DNA of 64,000 nucleotides from Kribbella monticola (GCF_003261635.1 NZ_QFXK01000030.1:186001-250000); one strand, 5' to 3'; positions 1-18,335 are shown, counted from the stretch's first letter. Numbers and translations: made by a program. The notes: a model not told the origin generated them from the sequence alone.

Positions 1-174
1 GGCGACGGGATCCGGGTCGTCACGTTGTGGGAATCGCGCGAGCACGCCGACCGGTTCTTCGCCGAGCGGCTCGGCCCGGTGCTGGCCAAGGTGCTCGGCC
101 CCGACCCGGCCGGCAAGCCGGAGGTCCTCGGTATCGACGTCGCCCGCGTCTACACCCGCCAGCCGGTGGGCTGA
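1..174 (+). CDS. C-terminal end of a small ABM-like protein (partial)
   Basis: An open frame enters at base 1 and ends at TGA 172-174, leaving 57 residues of a protein whose start lies outside the window. The visible part contains WESREHADRFFAERLGPVL, which resembles the helix-rich end of small dimeric alpha-beta barrel proteins of the antibiotic-biosynthesis-monooxygenase (ABM) type. Codon use matches its surroundings and a perfect hairpin follows within 6 nt, both supporting a real gene end. The family name rests on one motif and is tentative; no catalytic residue can be checked in so short a piece. Confidence 0.5.
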   Translation, partial: GDGIRVVTLWESREHADRFFAERLGPVLAKVLGPDPAGKPEVLGIDVARVYTRQPVG

Positions 175-179
175 TCCCG

Positions 180-218
180 CGGTGGCTCGGACAGCGGGGG
201 GAGCCGGCCGAGCCACCG
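180..218. terminator. Perfect 11-bp stem-loop after the partial first gene
   Basis: CGGTGGCTCGG (180-190) pairs perfectly with CCGAGCCACCG (208-218) around a 17-nt loop. It starts 6 nt after the stop of the partial gene and lies between two convergent genes, so it can end transcription from either side. There is no U-tract, which is usual for high-G+C terminators. Confidence 0.6.
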
Positions 219-342
219 CCAGCGGCTGGGATGCGAACCGCGACGGCCACGGAATGACCGGCGGGCGGGGAGCCGCAGACTTCGGCCGCGGATGGGGTCC
301 CGCGGGGCCAGCTCAGCTCACCGGCGAGCGCCGTCAGCCGGT

Positions 343-921
343 TCAGCCCGCCTCGAGGGTCTCGGCGGCGGCGAGGACTCGTTGCGAGACCTGGGCGGTG
401 TCGCCGGTGCCGTCGATAGTCGTGACGAGCCCACGGGCGGCGTACACCTCGATCAGCGGCTGCGTCTGCTCGGCGTACACCTTGAGCCGGTGGCGGATGA
501 CCGGCTCGGTGTCGTCGGACCGGTTCGCCTCTGACGCTCGGTGCAGGATTCGGGCGACCAGCTCGTCATCGGGCACCTCGAGTACTACGACGCCGTCGAC
601 GAAGCGCTGTTGTCCGGCCAGGAGGTCGTCCAGTACGGCGACCTGTTCGAGCGTGCGTGGATAGCCGTCGAGCAGGAAGCCCGCTCTGGTGTCGTCGGCG
701 CACAACCGCTCGCGGATCATCGCGTTGGTGACGGAATCGGGCACGTACTCCCCCGCGTCCAGATAGCCCTTGGCCTGTTGCCCGAGCGGCGTCCCGTCGG
801 CGACCTGGGTCCGGAAGATGTCCCCGGTCGAGATGGCCGGAATTCCCAGCCGATCGGCCAGCACCTCGGCCTGCGTGCCCTTGCCGGCGCCGGGCGGCCC
901 CATCAGTACGAGGATCGTCAC
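343..921 (-). CDS. adk: Adenylate kinase, short form
   Basis: This 192-residue cytoplasmic enzyme would catalyse ATP + AMP to 2 ADP. The P-loop GPPGAGKGTQ lies at residues 8-17, the AMP-site segment DxxR is seen in STGDIFR, the core GFLLDGYPRT is intact, and the LID is the short form without a zinc-finger insert, typical of actinobacterial enzymes. The GTG start at 919-921 is chosen because GGAGG sits 5 nt upstream; a longer frame to 1389 would add a low-complexity leader. The usual actinobacterial adk lies between secY and map, so this stand-alone gene may be a paralog. It is divergent from the NRPS operon; adenylation domains release AMP (via aminoacyl-AMP turnover), so an AMP-recycling role is conceivable but is inference. 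Confidence 0.93.
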   Translation of the reverse strand: MTILVLMGPPGAGKGTQAEVLADRLGIPAISTGDIFRTQVADGTPLGQQAKGYLDAGEYVPDSVTNAMIRERLCADDTRAGFLLDGYPRTLEQVAVLDDLLAGQQRFVDGVVVLEVPDDELVARILHRASEANRSDDTEPVIRHRLKVYAEQTQPLIEVYAARGLVTTIDGTGDTAQVSQRVLAAAETLEAG

Positions 922-1064
922 GAGGTCCTCCAGCGGGGTCGGAAACAACCAGGTTAACCCTGCGTGACCCCGTTGCCCATGCCGGGCGGCTGTTGCCCGT
1001 CTCGCCGGGCGACTCTGATTCAAACGAGTGACCCATCGCCACCGGCTGCCCGTTTGCAGAGAAA

Positions 1065-1080
1065 CCCTTGATTTCAAGGG
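1065..1080. promoter_or_regulatory. 16-bp dyad in the adk/NRPS divergent promoter region
   Basis: CCCTTGATTTCAAGGG is two perfect 7-bp arms around TT, flanked by AGAAA on the left and TTTCT a few bases further on the right. It lies in the only A+T-rich stretch of the 250-nt gap between adk (start 921) and the first NRPS gene (start about 1172). It is a plausible operator for the peptide operon. No matching regulator gene is visible next to it, and I could not place convincing -35/-10 boxes. Confidence 0.4.
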
Positions 1081-1171
1081 ATATTTCTGGTTTTCCCCGC
1101 CACGATCACCGTCCGTGTGCTTAGTCTCGTGCCTGGGTTCGGGTTCACCGAGCGAGGTCCGAGGGGGGACT

Positions 1172-4100
1172 TTGAGGTCTGTTGACGCCTGTCCGGAAAC
1201 TGCTTCCATCGCTGCGAGGATCGCGGCCGTCGCCGACGCACAGCCCGCCAGAACCGCTGTCGTCCAAGCCGGCAAGGCCATCACGTACGGCGAACTCGTC
1301 CAGCAGGCAGACACCGTAGCCGCCGCAATCGGTGTCGGCCGCGACCACATCGTGGCACTGGAACTACCCCGCGGGATCGAGTTCGTCATCGGTGCACTCG
1401 CCGTACTGCGAGCAGGCGCCGCCTATCTCCCGATCGACCCAGCTCTTCCCGCTGCCCGGCGCGAGTTCCTCCTGACCTCTGCCAACCCCGCAGCCGTACT
1501 CCGGCCAGGTCTACCCAGCGCCGACACCGGCACCTGGACTCCCCCAGAACCGAACCCCGATGACCTCGCCTATGTCATCTACACGTCAGGATCAACGGGA
1601 CGGCCCAAAGGCGTGCAAGTCCCCCAGTCCGCGCTCTCGAACCTCGTCGACTGGCAGCGACGGGTACTGACCATGAGCGAGGCCGACCGAGTCTCGTTCG
1701 TCGCCGGACTCGGCTTCGACGCCGCGATGGTGGAGCTCTGGCCCACGCTGGTCGCGGGCGGAACCCTCGTCATCCCCACCGAGGAACAGCGACTCAGACC
1801 CACCGCGCTCCGCGATTTCCTCGTCGAGCAAGGAATCACGATCGCCTTCGCTCCCACAGTTCTCGCCGCCGAACTGATGACGCTCGAATGGCCCGAGCAA
1901 TCTGCGCTGAGAGCACTACTCACCGGCGGCGACCGACTCACGGCACGCCCGTCCGCGACCCTGCCCTTCAAGGTCTACAACCTGTACGGCCCGACCGAGA
2001 CAACGGTCGTTGCCACCTGGGCAGAAGTCGCACCGGGTAACGACGTACCGACGATCGGCCGGCCGGTTGACGGCGTCGTACTGCAGATCCGTGACCCACA
2101 AGGCGCGATGGCACAGACCGGTGAACTCTTCATCGGTGGAGCCGGCCTAGCTCGTGGGTACCTCGGCCGGCCGGATCTCACCGCTGAGCGGTTCGTCACC
2201 GACCCCGAGCACGGCCGCCTGTACCGGACCGGCGACCTGGTCGCGCTGCGAGCTGACGGCGAGCTCGATTTCCTCGGGCGCGTCGACGACCAGGTGCAGA
2301 TCCGGGGCCAGCGGGTGGAGCCGGGTGAGGTCGAGGTCGTGCTCGGTGAGCATCCCGACATCGCCGCGGCAGCCGTAGTACCGAGGGACGACGGCGAGGT
2401 CAGCCTCGCCGGGTTCTATGTGCCCACGAAGCCCGGGGTGGATCCGCGCGAGCACCTTGCCCGCTACCTTCCGGCGCACATGATTCCGGCGACCCTCACT
2501 GCGCTGACCGAGCTGCCACGGACGGAGAACGGCAAGGTCGACCGTGACGCCTTGCGCGCCTATCGGCAGGAGGCTTCAGCCGGCCGCGCCCCGGCTACTG
2601 CCACCGAGGAAGAGATCGCCGCGATCTGGGAGGAGGTCCTCGGCCGCACCGGTGTCGGCACGGATCAACCGTTCGACACAATCGGCGGACACTCGCTCGC
2701 CGCAACCCGCGTGCTGACCAGGCTGTCGGAGCGATGGGGTCGCGAACTGCCGCTCGAGCTCATGTTCGGCTCCGTCACCATCGCAGACCTCGCTGCGATC
2801 CTGCCCACCCCTCCGCCGCCAAAGCCAACCCCAACCCCGAATCTGCAGCGAGCACACGAAGCCGCACCACTCACAGCAGCACAGCGCAGCTACTGGTTCC
2901 TCGACCAATACCTCGCCGACCCGTCGATCTACGACGTCCGGATGCGCTACTCGATCAACGGGCCCCTGGACCCCGACCGCCTCGCGACGGCTCTCGACAA
3001 GCTCGTCGAACGCCACGAGGCCTTGTGTACTGCGATCGAGACCCGCCCGGACGGTCCGTACCAGCGCGTCATACCCGCCTATCGCGTGCCCTTCGACGTA
3101 CTGAATGCCCAGGGCAACGACATCGACCACCAACTGGCCGCACATCCACAGCCTGGCAGCGATCTCGCCACCGGCCGCCTCATGCGCGCGGTCCTCGCAG
3201 CCACCGGCCCCGACAGCTGGCGACTCCTCCTCACCATCCACCACAGCGCCGTCGACGCCCGCTCGCTCGAGATCCTGTTGGCAGAACTACCGATCCTTTA
3301 CTCCGGACGCGAGCTCCCGCGACCACAGCTCGGCCCGCGTGAGGTCGCAGCCTGGGAGGCAAGCCGGCCGCTGGCAGAAGGACTCGCGTACTGGCAGGAG
3401 AAGCTGGCCGGTGCTCCGACCGGCCTCGACCTGATCACGGACCACCAGCGACCGCTCGTGACCAAGCATCACGGCGGTTCGGTCCAGCTCCCCTTGCCTG
3501 TGGACGTTCTGACCGCGATCGATCGATTGGCCTCCGATGAGCGAGCCAGTCGCTTCACGATCGTGTATGCAGCGCTCGCCGCGCTGTTGCAGCAGCTGAC
3601 CAGGCAGGACGACATCGTCATCGGTGCGCCGATGGCCAACCGGACGGTCTCGGAGTTCGACCAGGTGGTGGGTTGCTTCGTCAACACCGTCCCGCTGCGC
3701 GCGGTGGTCGACGACCAGGCGACCTTCCGCGACCTGCTCCGGCAGGCTCGGAGTACGGTGCTGGAAACGCACGCACATCAAGGCATTCCGCTCGAACGGA
3801 TCGTGGCGGACCGAGCCAGTGGCGAGGCTCCCTTCGACGTACTGCTCGTCGTCGGGCAACCCGTCAGCGGGCCGGTCAGCCTGGGCGATGCCACCCTGAG
3901 GTCGCTCGGAGAGTGGCACGGCGACAACGCCCGATTCGATCTGACGGTGCTGGCCGAGCCGGTGGACGGCCGGATGAGGTTGACCGTGCAGTACCGAGAC
4001 GATCTCTTCGAGCGGACGACGGCCGAGCGGATCAACCGCCAACTGCTCAACGTCCTCACCGCTGCTCTCGCCGATCCCGACACGACGCTTGCCGACCTGC

Positions 4101-5835
4101 CGTTGTGCAGCGAGGAAGAGGTCCGGCATTTCCTTGCCCTAGGCAACGGCGGCGACGCCTTCCAAGAACGACGACCGGCCTACCAGCTCGTCGCCGAGAC
4201 GGCCGCGGCCCGACCCGACAAGACAGCGGTGATCTGCGGCCAAGAGGTCCTCACGTACGCCGAATTGCAGCATCGCGTCAACCAACTCGCCAGGCTGCTG
4301 CGAACCCATGGCGTCGAGCCCGGCACCCCGGTCGCGGTCAGGCTGCCGAGATCGGTCGCTGCCGTCGTCGCGATGCTCGGCGTAGCCACCTCGGGCGGCT
4401 GCTACGTGCCGATTGACCCGGACCTTCCAGCGCCGCGAGCCGAGGAGATGCTGGCGGATGTCAAAGCCACCGTCATCGTCGACGAGGACTTTCTGGCCAA
4501 GGCTGCCCAGCAGTCAGGGGACCCACTGGCCGACGTGGTGACCGCGGACGACCTCGTCCACATCTTCTACACCTCCGGTTCGACCGGCCGACCGAAGGGC
4601 GTTCTGGCCGAACACGGCGGCCTGACCAACCTCGTCCTGGCGAAGATCCGCAACTTCGCCGTCGCGGAGGACAGCCGTGTCCTGCAGTTCGTCCCCTTCG
4701 GCTTCGAGGTGTCCGTCTCGGACGTCTACATGACCTTGGTCGCCGGAGCGACGCTCGTGGTACGCCGCGACGAGGTCGCGGGCACCGACCTGGCCGAGTT
4801 GATCGACCGGGAGCGGATCACCGATCTCGTGCTGCCGGCCTCCGTTCTCGCCGCACTGCCTTACGAAGCCACCCTCCCGACGGTCAAGGCGATCGCGGTC
4901 GGTGGTGAAGCCTGTTCGGCGGACCTGGTGCGGAAGTGGGCACCGCGTCGGCACTTCGTGAATTCCTACGGACCGACCGAGGCCACGGTCGCCGCCGTGA
5001 TGAACCAGTGTGTCGCCGACGGCACTCGGCCCGCGATCGGCAAGCCGATTCCCGGGGTACGGATCACCATCGTCGATCCGCGCGGCCGGCTGGTGCCGAT
5101 CGGCGTACCGGGTGAGCTGTTGATCGCAGGCGTCGGCGTGACGAGGGGCTATCTCGACCGGCCGGAGTTGACGGCCGAGCGGTTCACGCCGGACCCGTAC
5201 GGCCGTGGAAACCGTTACCACACAGGCGATCTCGCGTACTGGCGCGAAGACGGCACGATCATGCTCCTCGGCCGCATCGACGACCAGGTGCAACTGCGCG
5301 GGATCCGGATCGAGCTCGGCGAGGTCGAGGCGGCCCTCACCGCGCATCCGGACGTCTCGGAGGCGGTCGCCTTCGTCCACGACGATCCGGCAGCAGGGCC
5401 AAGCTTGAACGCGTACGTCGTCGGCGCGGCGGCGGGTCTGCGGGAGTGGTTGGCCACTCGCGTCCCGGCCCATCTCGTCCCTGCCACCATCGGTGAACTC
5501 CCCGTGCTGCCGCGGTCCGCGAGCGGCAAGCTCGACCGACGTGCGCTACCGGCACCACCGAGGGACCGATCCACTTCACGACCGCCCGAGTCGGTGACCG
5601 AGGAGCTCTTGCTCGACCTCTGGCGGGACGCGCTCGGAGTACCGGAGCTCGGTGTCGAGGACGACTTCTTCGCGGCCGGCGGGCAGTCCTTGCTGGCCGC
5701 CCAGGTGATGGCCGACGTGCGGGACCGGTTCGAGATCGACCTCGGCGTCCGGGCCCTCTTCGATGCGCCGACCGTGGCGAGGCTGGCCCTCGCGGTGGAG
5801 CAGTCGATCCTCGAACAGTTGCTGGGAGCATCTTC

Positions 5836-5839
<4 letters not shown>
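1172..5839 (+). CDS. Nonribosomal peptide synthetase, two modules (A-T-C-A-T)
   Basis: About 1555 residues. It opens directly with an adenylation domain (YTSGSTGRPKG near 137, NLYGPTET, TGD, NGKVD), so it is the likely initiation protein. A carrier domain (GGHSL, Ser about 508), a condensation domain (IHHSAVDA near 690, Ala replacing the Gly of HHxxxDG), a second A domain (YTSGSTGRPKG near 1133) and a carrier (GGQSL, Ser about 1506) follow. Reading the specificity pocket by alignment to PheA gives D-A-V-F-L-G-L-V-V-K for A1, 8 of 10 identical to a known Leu code, and E-V-S-V-A-G-S-V-A-K for A2, where Glu replaces the nearly invariant Asp235, so no substrate is assigned. TTG 1172 is chosen as start because of GAGGGGGG just upstream; an in-frame GTG at 1028 would add a non-homologous leader. 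The stop overlaps the next start (GTGA), implying coupling. Confidence 0.95.
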
Positions 5840-13983
<8,144 letters not shown>

Positions 13984-13985
13984 CC

Positions 13986-14591
13986 ATGTTGACCTACGCC
14001 GGCGTTGACTCGTTGGGGCTGCATCTGTACTCCGGCAGCGACCTCCCCGCCGAGCACAGCCCGGAACGCGAAACCGTCGAGACCATCCTGCAGTGGGCCA
14101 GCGGCTATCTGACCAACCCGCACGAGGACCTCGGCCGCAACGGACCCGTCTGCCCGTTCGTCTCGGCCTCGTTGCGCAAGGACCTATTCCGGGTCGCTGT
14201 ACATCCCGGCAGGCCTGATCCGGACCAGGTCGCCGAGATGGTCCTGCGCTACAAGGATTGGTTCGGCATCCTCGAGCCGACCGAAGGTGCCGGCGCCCAG
14301 TTCAAGACGGTCCTGATCGCCTTCCCCGATCTCGATGACCAAGCTGTCGGCGAGGTGATCGACGGAGTACAACTGCGACTCAAGCCGGACTTCGTCGCCG
14401 ACGGGTTGATGCTCGGCCAGTTCCACCAACTGCCCCCTGAAGCAGGCGGTCTGTGGAACCCGGACTTCCGCCCGTTGCACGCCCCGGTCGCATTGCTCGC
14501 GATCCGGCACATGGTCCGCAGCGACCTGCCGTTCCTGATCGACGAGCCGGCCTTCGTCACGCAGTACGAAAGGATCTTCGGTACGTCGTGA
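13986..14591 (+). CDS. DUF6875-like protein, NRPS companion
   Basis: A 201-residue soluble protein starting 2 nt after the NRPS-MFS stop, with GGAGG 7 nt upstream of its ATG, so it is the last gene of the peptide operon. It carries a GRNGPVCPFVSASL segment around residues 50-60, the Cys-Pro-Phe hallmark I associate with DUF6875 proteins found beside biosynthetic genes. No known catalytic motif, signal peptide or membrane segment is visible. Its role in the pathway is unknown; modification of the peptide or of a precursor, or a chaperone-like role for an A domain in the absence of MbtH, are possibilities without sequence support. The family assignment is from memory of the motif and is moderately sure. 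Confidence 0.75.
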   Translation: MLTYAGVDSLGLHLYSGSDLPAEHSPERETVETILQWASGYLTNPHEDLGRNGPVCPFVSASLRKDLFRVAVHPGRPDPDQVAEMVLRYKDWFGILEPTEGAGAQFKTVLIAFPDLDDQAVGEVIDGVQLRLKPDFVADGLMLGQFHQLPPEAGGLWNPDFRPLHAPVALLAIRHMVRSDLPFLIDEPAFVTQYERIFGTS

Positions 14592-14597
14592 CGCGGT

Positions 14598-14634
14598 GAG
14601 CCCCCGCAACCCCGGGACAAGGTTGCGGGGGCTC
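14598..14634. terminator. Bidirectional terminator between NRPS operon and GH87 gene
   Basis: GAGCCCCCGCAACC (14598-14611) pairs perfectly over 14 bp with GGTTGCGGGGGCTC (14621-14634) around a 9-nt loop. It starts 6 nt after the DUF6875-like gene and ends 8 nt before the stop of the convergent glucanase gene, so it serves both. Confidence 0.85.
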
Positions 14635-14642
14635 GCTTGCTG

Positions 14643-17600
14643 CTACTGACCGCTGAAGGTGAACGTGGAGCCGGGCTCCTTGACGATGTCGCCGTCTCTG
14701 GAGTTCGTCACCGTCACATTGCTCAGTACTGCGTTGCCGCGGGCGCCGCCCATCGCGAGGATGCCCGAGCCGTTGTTGGACTTGTCGATCCGCACGTTGG
14801 TGATCGCCACGTTCGGCATCTCACCACCGCCGGTCTTGAACTGGATACCGTCGTACGTCGAGTCGTAGATGTCCGTGTCCCGGATCGTGACGCCGGGAAT
14901 CGGCAGGTTCGACGGGAACAGCGTGATCGCGCCGAACTCCTGGTCCTCGTTCCAGAACGCGCCACCGGTCCGGTAGAGGCCGTTGTTGGAGATCAGCGTC
15001 GTCCCGGAGAACGGCAGCGGATCGTGGTCGGTCGCGAGCATGATGCCGGGGTAGTTCATCGTGTCGTAGACCAGGTTGTTCTCGATCTTGTTGCCGTAGC
15101 CGCCGTAGATCGCGATGCCGTTGGCCCGCCACGGCAACTGGACGGTGTTGTTGGTGAACGAGTTGTCGTGACCGATGTCGACCGACTGGTCCTTGACGTA
15201 CTTGTTCGCCCAGACCGCCAGCGAGTCGTCGCCCGTGGTCCGGAACGACGAGTTGAAGACCTTGGAGTTCCTGGTGCCGTTGGAGAAGTTGATGCCGTCG
15301 GCATAGGTGTCCCGGATCCGCATCCCGCTGAACTCCAGCCCGTCGGCCGGGCCCCACAACTCGGGGATGTTGTCGTAGTCGCGCCCGACCCAGACCGCCA
15401 CGTTGGCGTGCTCGATCCAGACGTTGGTGATCTTCGTCCCGGTACCGAAGCGCCCGTTCAGTCCGACGCCACCCTCGGCGTTGCCGTCTCCACCACGGAT
15501 CCGGCCGGAGCCGAAGATCGCAAGGTCCGAGATCTGCACATTTTTGTCGATGTCGAAGCCGAAGTTGCCCTCGTGCGGATGGTTGATGCCGCCGGCGTTC
15601 TGCGGCTCGATCGTGGAGTAGAGCTGCGAGTACCACATCCCGGCGCCGCGGATCGTGGTGTTGCTGATGCCCACCTGGTTGAACTGGCCCCGGTTCAGCG
15701 GGTCGTCGGTGAGGATCTTCTTCTCCTGCCGCCATTGGCCCTGCGGAATCCAGACACAGCTGATCACGCCGTTCTGGTCGTCGGTGACCGCCCGCTGGAT
15801 GGCGTCCGCGTCGTCGATCCCGTCGTTCGGCACCGCGCCGTACTGCGTGATGCTCGTGCAGCCCGCAGGCTGGCTCAGGGCCGGTGCGACCTGCTCCAGG
15901 TCGATCAGGTCGATGATGTAGAACGACGCGGTGTCACCCGAGTCGCGCTGCAACTTGAACTTGGTGCCGGGCGGGTAGGAGCTGCTGAGCAGCGCGTGGG
16001 ACTCGTCGAAGAGCCGCCGCGCGTCGCCACCGGGTGTGTTCGTCAGCGACTCGGGTCCGTCGCTGTTGCCGTACAGCCAACTGTTGTGCGACGACAGGTT
16101 CAGCTTCTGTGCGAAGGTGCCGTTCACGTAGAGGCTGATGGTGGCGTTGATGCCCTGGCCGTCGGCGGAGTCCGGGATCGAGTTGCGGACGACGATCGAG
16201 TTCGTCTGATTGGTCGAGGTGAATTCGACGAATTGGCCGGTGGAGTTCAGCCGGACCGACTGGCGGCCGGACGACTCCGTGGCGAAGTTCGTGTGCCCGA
16301 AGGTCCGGAGCGCGTCGGTGGTCAGCAGAGTGCCGGTGTAGTTGGCAGCCTCCGCCTCGTACGACGTGTAGGGAACCGCCGCGCCGCGGCCCACCACGAT
16401 GGCCCGTGAGAACGCGTTGTTCGTTTCGTTGGTCTCGGCAACGACATTGGTCGCGTCGGCCGTGGCCGTCAGGGTGGCTCCGCCATTGGTCGCGGTCCAG
16501 GTACCGCTGACGGCCACGTTGACCGTCGTACCGGCCGCGATGGAAGCCGTGTTGGTGTTGAGGGTCGTGCCACCGACGGTCAGCCGGGTGACGCTGGTTG
16601 CTCCCGTGGCGGCGGTACCGCGGTTGTTCACCGCGACGGTGAAGGAGACCTGGGCGCCGACGGCCGGGTTCGGAGGGTTCGAGGTGATGCCGAGGACTTG
16701 CAGATCCGGCCCTGGCGCCTGCGCAATCACCAGTTGCGAGGGTGCCTGGAACGTGTTGTTGCTGTCGTTCTGCTCCACGATCGTGTTGGTCGGGTCGACC
16801 ACTGCTGCGACCGTGTAGCTGCCCTCGGCCCGGGTGCCGGCGTTCGCCGTGACCGTTGCCGATGCGCCCGCGTTCAGCGCCGCCACCGAGGCGGTCCCGA
16901 CGACCGTGCCACCGAGGAGGAAGTTGACGCTGGTCGCGCCGGCGGCTGCCGAGCCGATGTTCTGGACCGTGGCCGACAAGGTGATCGGGCTGGTCTCGTT
17001 GGGCGATGCGGGACTCCAGGTGGTCGAGGTAACCACAAGATCGGGGTTGGGTGCGGGCGTACCGATGACCTGCAGGTCCGCGACCTGGCCGCCCGGTGCG
17101 CCCGTATTGCTGAAGATCTGCAGCCGGACGTCGGCAGCGCGGCCGGTGACCGGGATGGTGATCGAGTTCTGGTTCGTCGCGGGATTGAATTGGTAGTCGG
17201 TCCGGGCCGAGATCGAGGTGAACGTGGTCGCCGACTGCTCGCGGCCGAGCACCTGGATGCTTTGCGTGCGGGCACCCCAGGCCTGGTCGGGGTTGAGCTT
17301 CACCACGATCGAGTCGAGGTCGGCGTTCGAGCCGAGCTTGACGGTCAGCGTGGCCGGGTAGCCGTTCGACTCCCAGTAGGTGCCGATGTTGTTGTCGTTG
17401 GCGTTGGCCGCCACGAAGTTGAACACCGACGAGGAAGCCTCGATCGGCTTGCCTGCGGCGAGATTCGCGCCACCGGACTGGCCTGAGCGACGCACGTGGT
17501 TGCTGTCGCCGGACTCGTTGCCGGCGGCATCACGTGCGCGGACGTAGTACTCGACTGTCGCTGAGGTCGGTTGCGCCTCGGTGAAGGTGAGCACGTTGGC

Positions 17601-18275
17601 GGCCACTGTGGTGACGGCCGCGTTGTTGCGGTAGACGGTGTAGCCAGTGACGCCGACGTTGTCGGTCGAGGAGGACCAGTTGAGGCGGATCTGGCCGGAG
17701 CTGGGCTCGGTCAGTGCGAGGTTGCCGGGTGCGGTCGGCGCCTGGGTGTCGCCGCCGGTGTCCGGGCCGTAGAGCTCGAACTCGGAGAGTTGCCCCGCAG
17801 GCCAGCCGGTGTTGGCAGTGATGTTCAGCCGTACGTACCGCGCGGAGGTCGCCGGGAACGTGATGGTGACCGTGTTGTTGCTGGTCGGCGTGAAGTTGTA
17901 GCCCGCGCTGGCGACGATGGTGCTGAACGTCGACCCGTTCGAACTGCCTTGTACTGCGAGGGTCTGGGTGCGCGCACCCCAGCTCGCGGGCAGTTTCAGG
18001 ACCACCTGGTTGACGCTGACCGTGGCGCCGAGGTCAGCCTGGAGCCACTGGGGGAACGCGTTGTTGTTGCTCTCCCAGTACGAGTTCTGGTTGCCGTCGC
18101 CGGCATTGCTCGCTGGGTACTCACCCAGCGAACTGCCGGACGAGAGCGTCTTGGTCAAGGTCGCTGTGATAGCTGCTGGTGCTGCGGAAGCGGGTCTCGG
18201 CAGGAAACCGGCGGTGAGGAGCACCGCCGAGAGCAGGCCGATCATCAGCCGCCACGCGGGCTGCTTGGGTCGCAT
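14643..18275 (-). CDS. Secreted multidomain GH87-type alpha-1,3-glucanase (mycodextranase-like)
   Basis: A 1210-residue exported enzyme. The start ATG 18275 gives MRPKQ followed by a hydrophobic stretch and an ASAAPA cleavage region; GGAGG lies 8 nt upstream. In order: F5/8-type carbohydrate-binding domain, fibronectin type III domain, second F5/8-like domain, two CARDB-like domains (DLVV/DLQVLGI starts, each with an N-D/E-T-NN-F end), then the beta-sandwich (TSYEAEAANYTG) and right-handed beta-helix of GH87. Candidate catalytic acids are Asp993 (YADGIN) and Asp1016-Asp1017 (TGDDS); the 23-residue spacing equals that of Asp1045/1068/1069 in the Paenibacillus enzyme Agl-FH1. It would cut alpha-1,3-glucans, such as fungal wall or mutan-type polymers, outside the cell. 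It is preceded by its own candidate promoter. Confidence 0.88.
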   Translation of the reverse strand: MRPKQPAWRLMIGLLSAVLLTAGFLPRPASAAPAAITATLTKTLSSGSSLGEYPASNAGDGNQNSYWESNNNAFPQWLQADLGATVSVNQVVLKLPASWGARTQTLAVQGSSNGSTFSTIVASAGYNFTPTSNNTVTITFPATSARYVRLNITANTGWPAGQLSEFELYGPDTGGDTQAPTAPGNLALTEPSSGQIRLNWSSSTDNVGVTGYTVYRNNAAVTTVAANVLTFTEAQPTSATVEYYVRARDAAGNESGDSNHVRRSGQSGGANLAAGKPIEASSSVFNFVAANANDNNIGTYWESNGYPATLTVKLGSNADLDSIVVKLNPDQAWGARTQSIQVLGREQSATTFTSISARTDYQFNPATNQNSITIPVTGRAADVRLQIFSNTGAPGGQVADLQVIGTPAPNPDLVVTSTTWSPASPNETSPITLSATVQNIGSAAAGATSVNFLLGGTVVGTASVAALNAGASATVTANAGTRAEGSYTVAAVVDPTNTIVEQNDSNNTFQAPSQLVIAQAPGPDLQVLGITSNPPNPAVGAQVSFTVAVNNRGTAATGATSVTRLTVGGTTLNTNTASIAAGTTVNVAVSGTWTATNGGATLTATADATNVVAETNETNNAFSRAIVVGRGAAVPYTSYEAEAANYTGTLLTTDALRTFGHTNFATESSGRQSVRLNSTGQFVEFTSTNQTNSIVVRNSIPDSADGQGINATISLYVNGTFAQKLNLSSHNSWLYGNSDGPESLTNTPGGDARRLFDESHALLSSSYPPGTKFKLQRDSGDTASFYIIDLIDLEQVAPALSQPAGCTSITQYGAVPNDGIDDADAIQRAVTDDQNGVISCVWIPQGQWRQEKKILTDDPLNRGQFNQVGISNTTIRGAGMWYSQLYSTIEPQNAGGINHPHEGNFGFDIDKNVQISDLAIFGSGRIRGGDGNAEGGVGLNGRFGTGTKITNVWIEHANVAVWVGRDYDNIPELWGPADGLEFSGMRIRDTYADGINFSNGTRNSKVFNSSFRTTGDDSLAVWANKYVKDQSVDIGHDNSFTNNTVQLPWRANGIAIYGGYGNKIENNLVYDTMNYPGIMLATDHDPLPFSGTTLISNNGLYRTGGAFWNEDQEFGAITLFPSNLPIPGVTIRDTDIYDSTYDGIQFKTGGGEMPNVAITNVRIDKSNNGSGILAMGGARGNAVLSNVTVTNSRDGDIVKEPGSTFTFSGQ

Positions 18276-18335
18276 GGAATGGTCCTCCGTCGTTCGGGCG
18301 GGGGCGGGAGGGACTGCGCCGAACTCACAAGAGGT

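Noticed and set aside
1028..1171. Earlier GTG start for the first NRPS protein
   Set aside because: The extra 48 residues overlap the A+T-rich dyad region and show no homology to A-domain N-termini; TTG 1172 has a purine-rich RBS.
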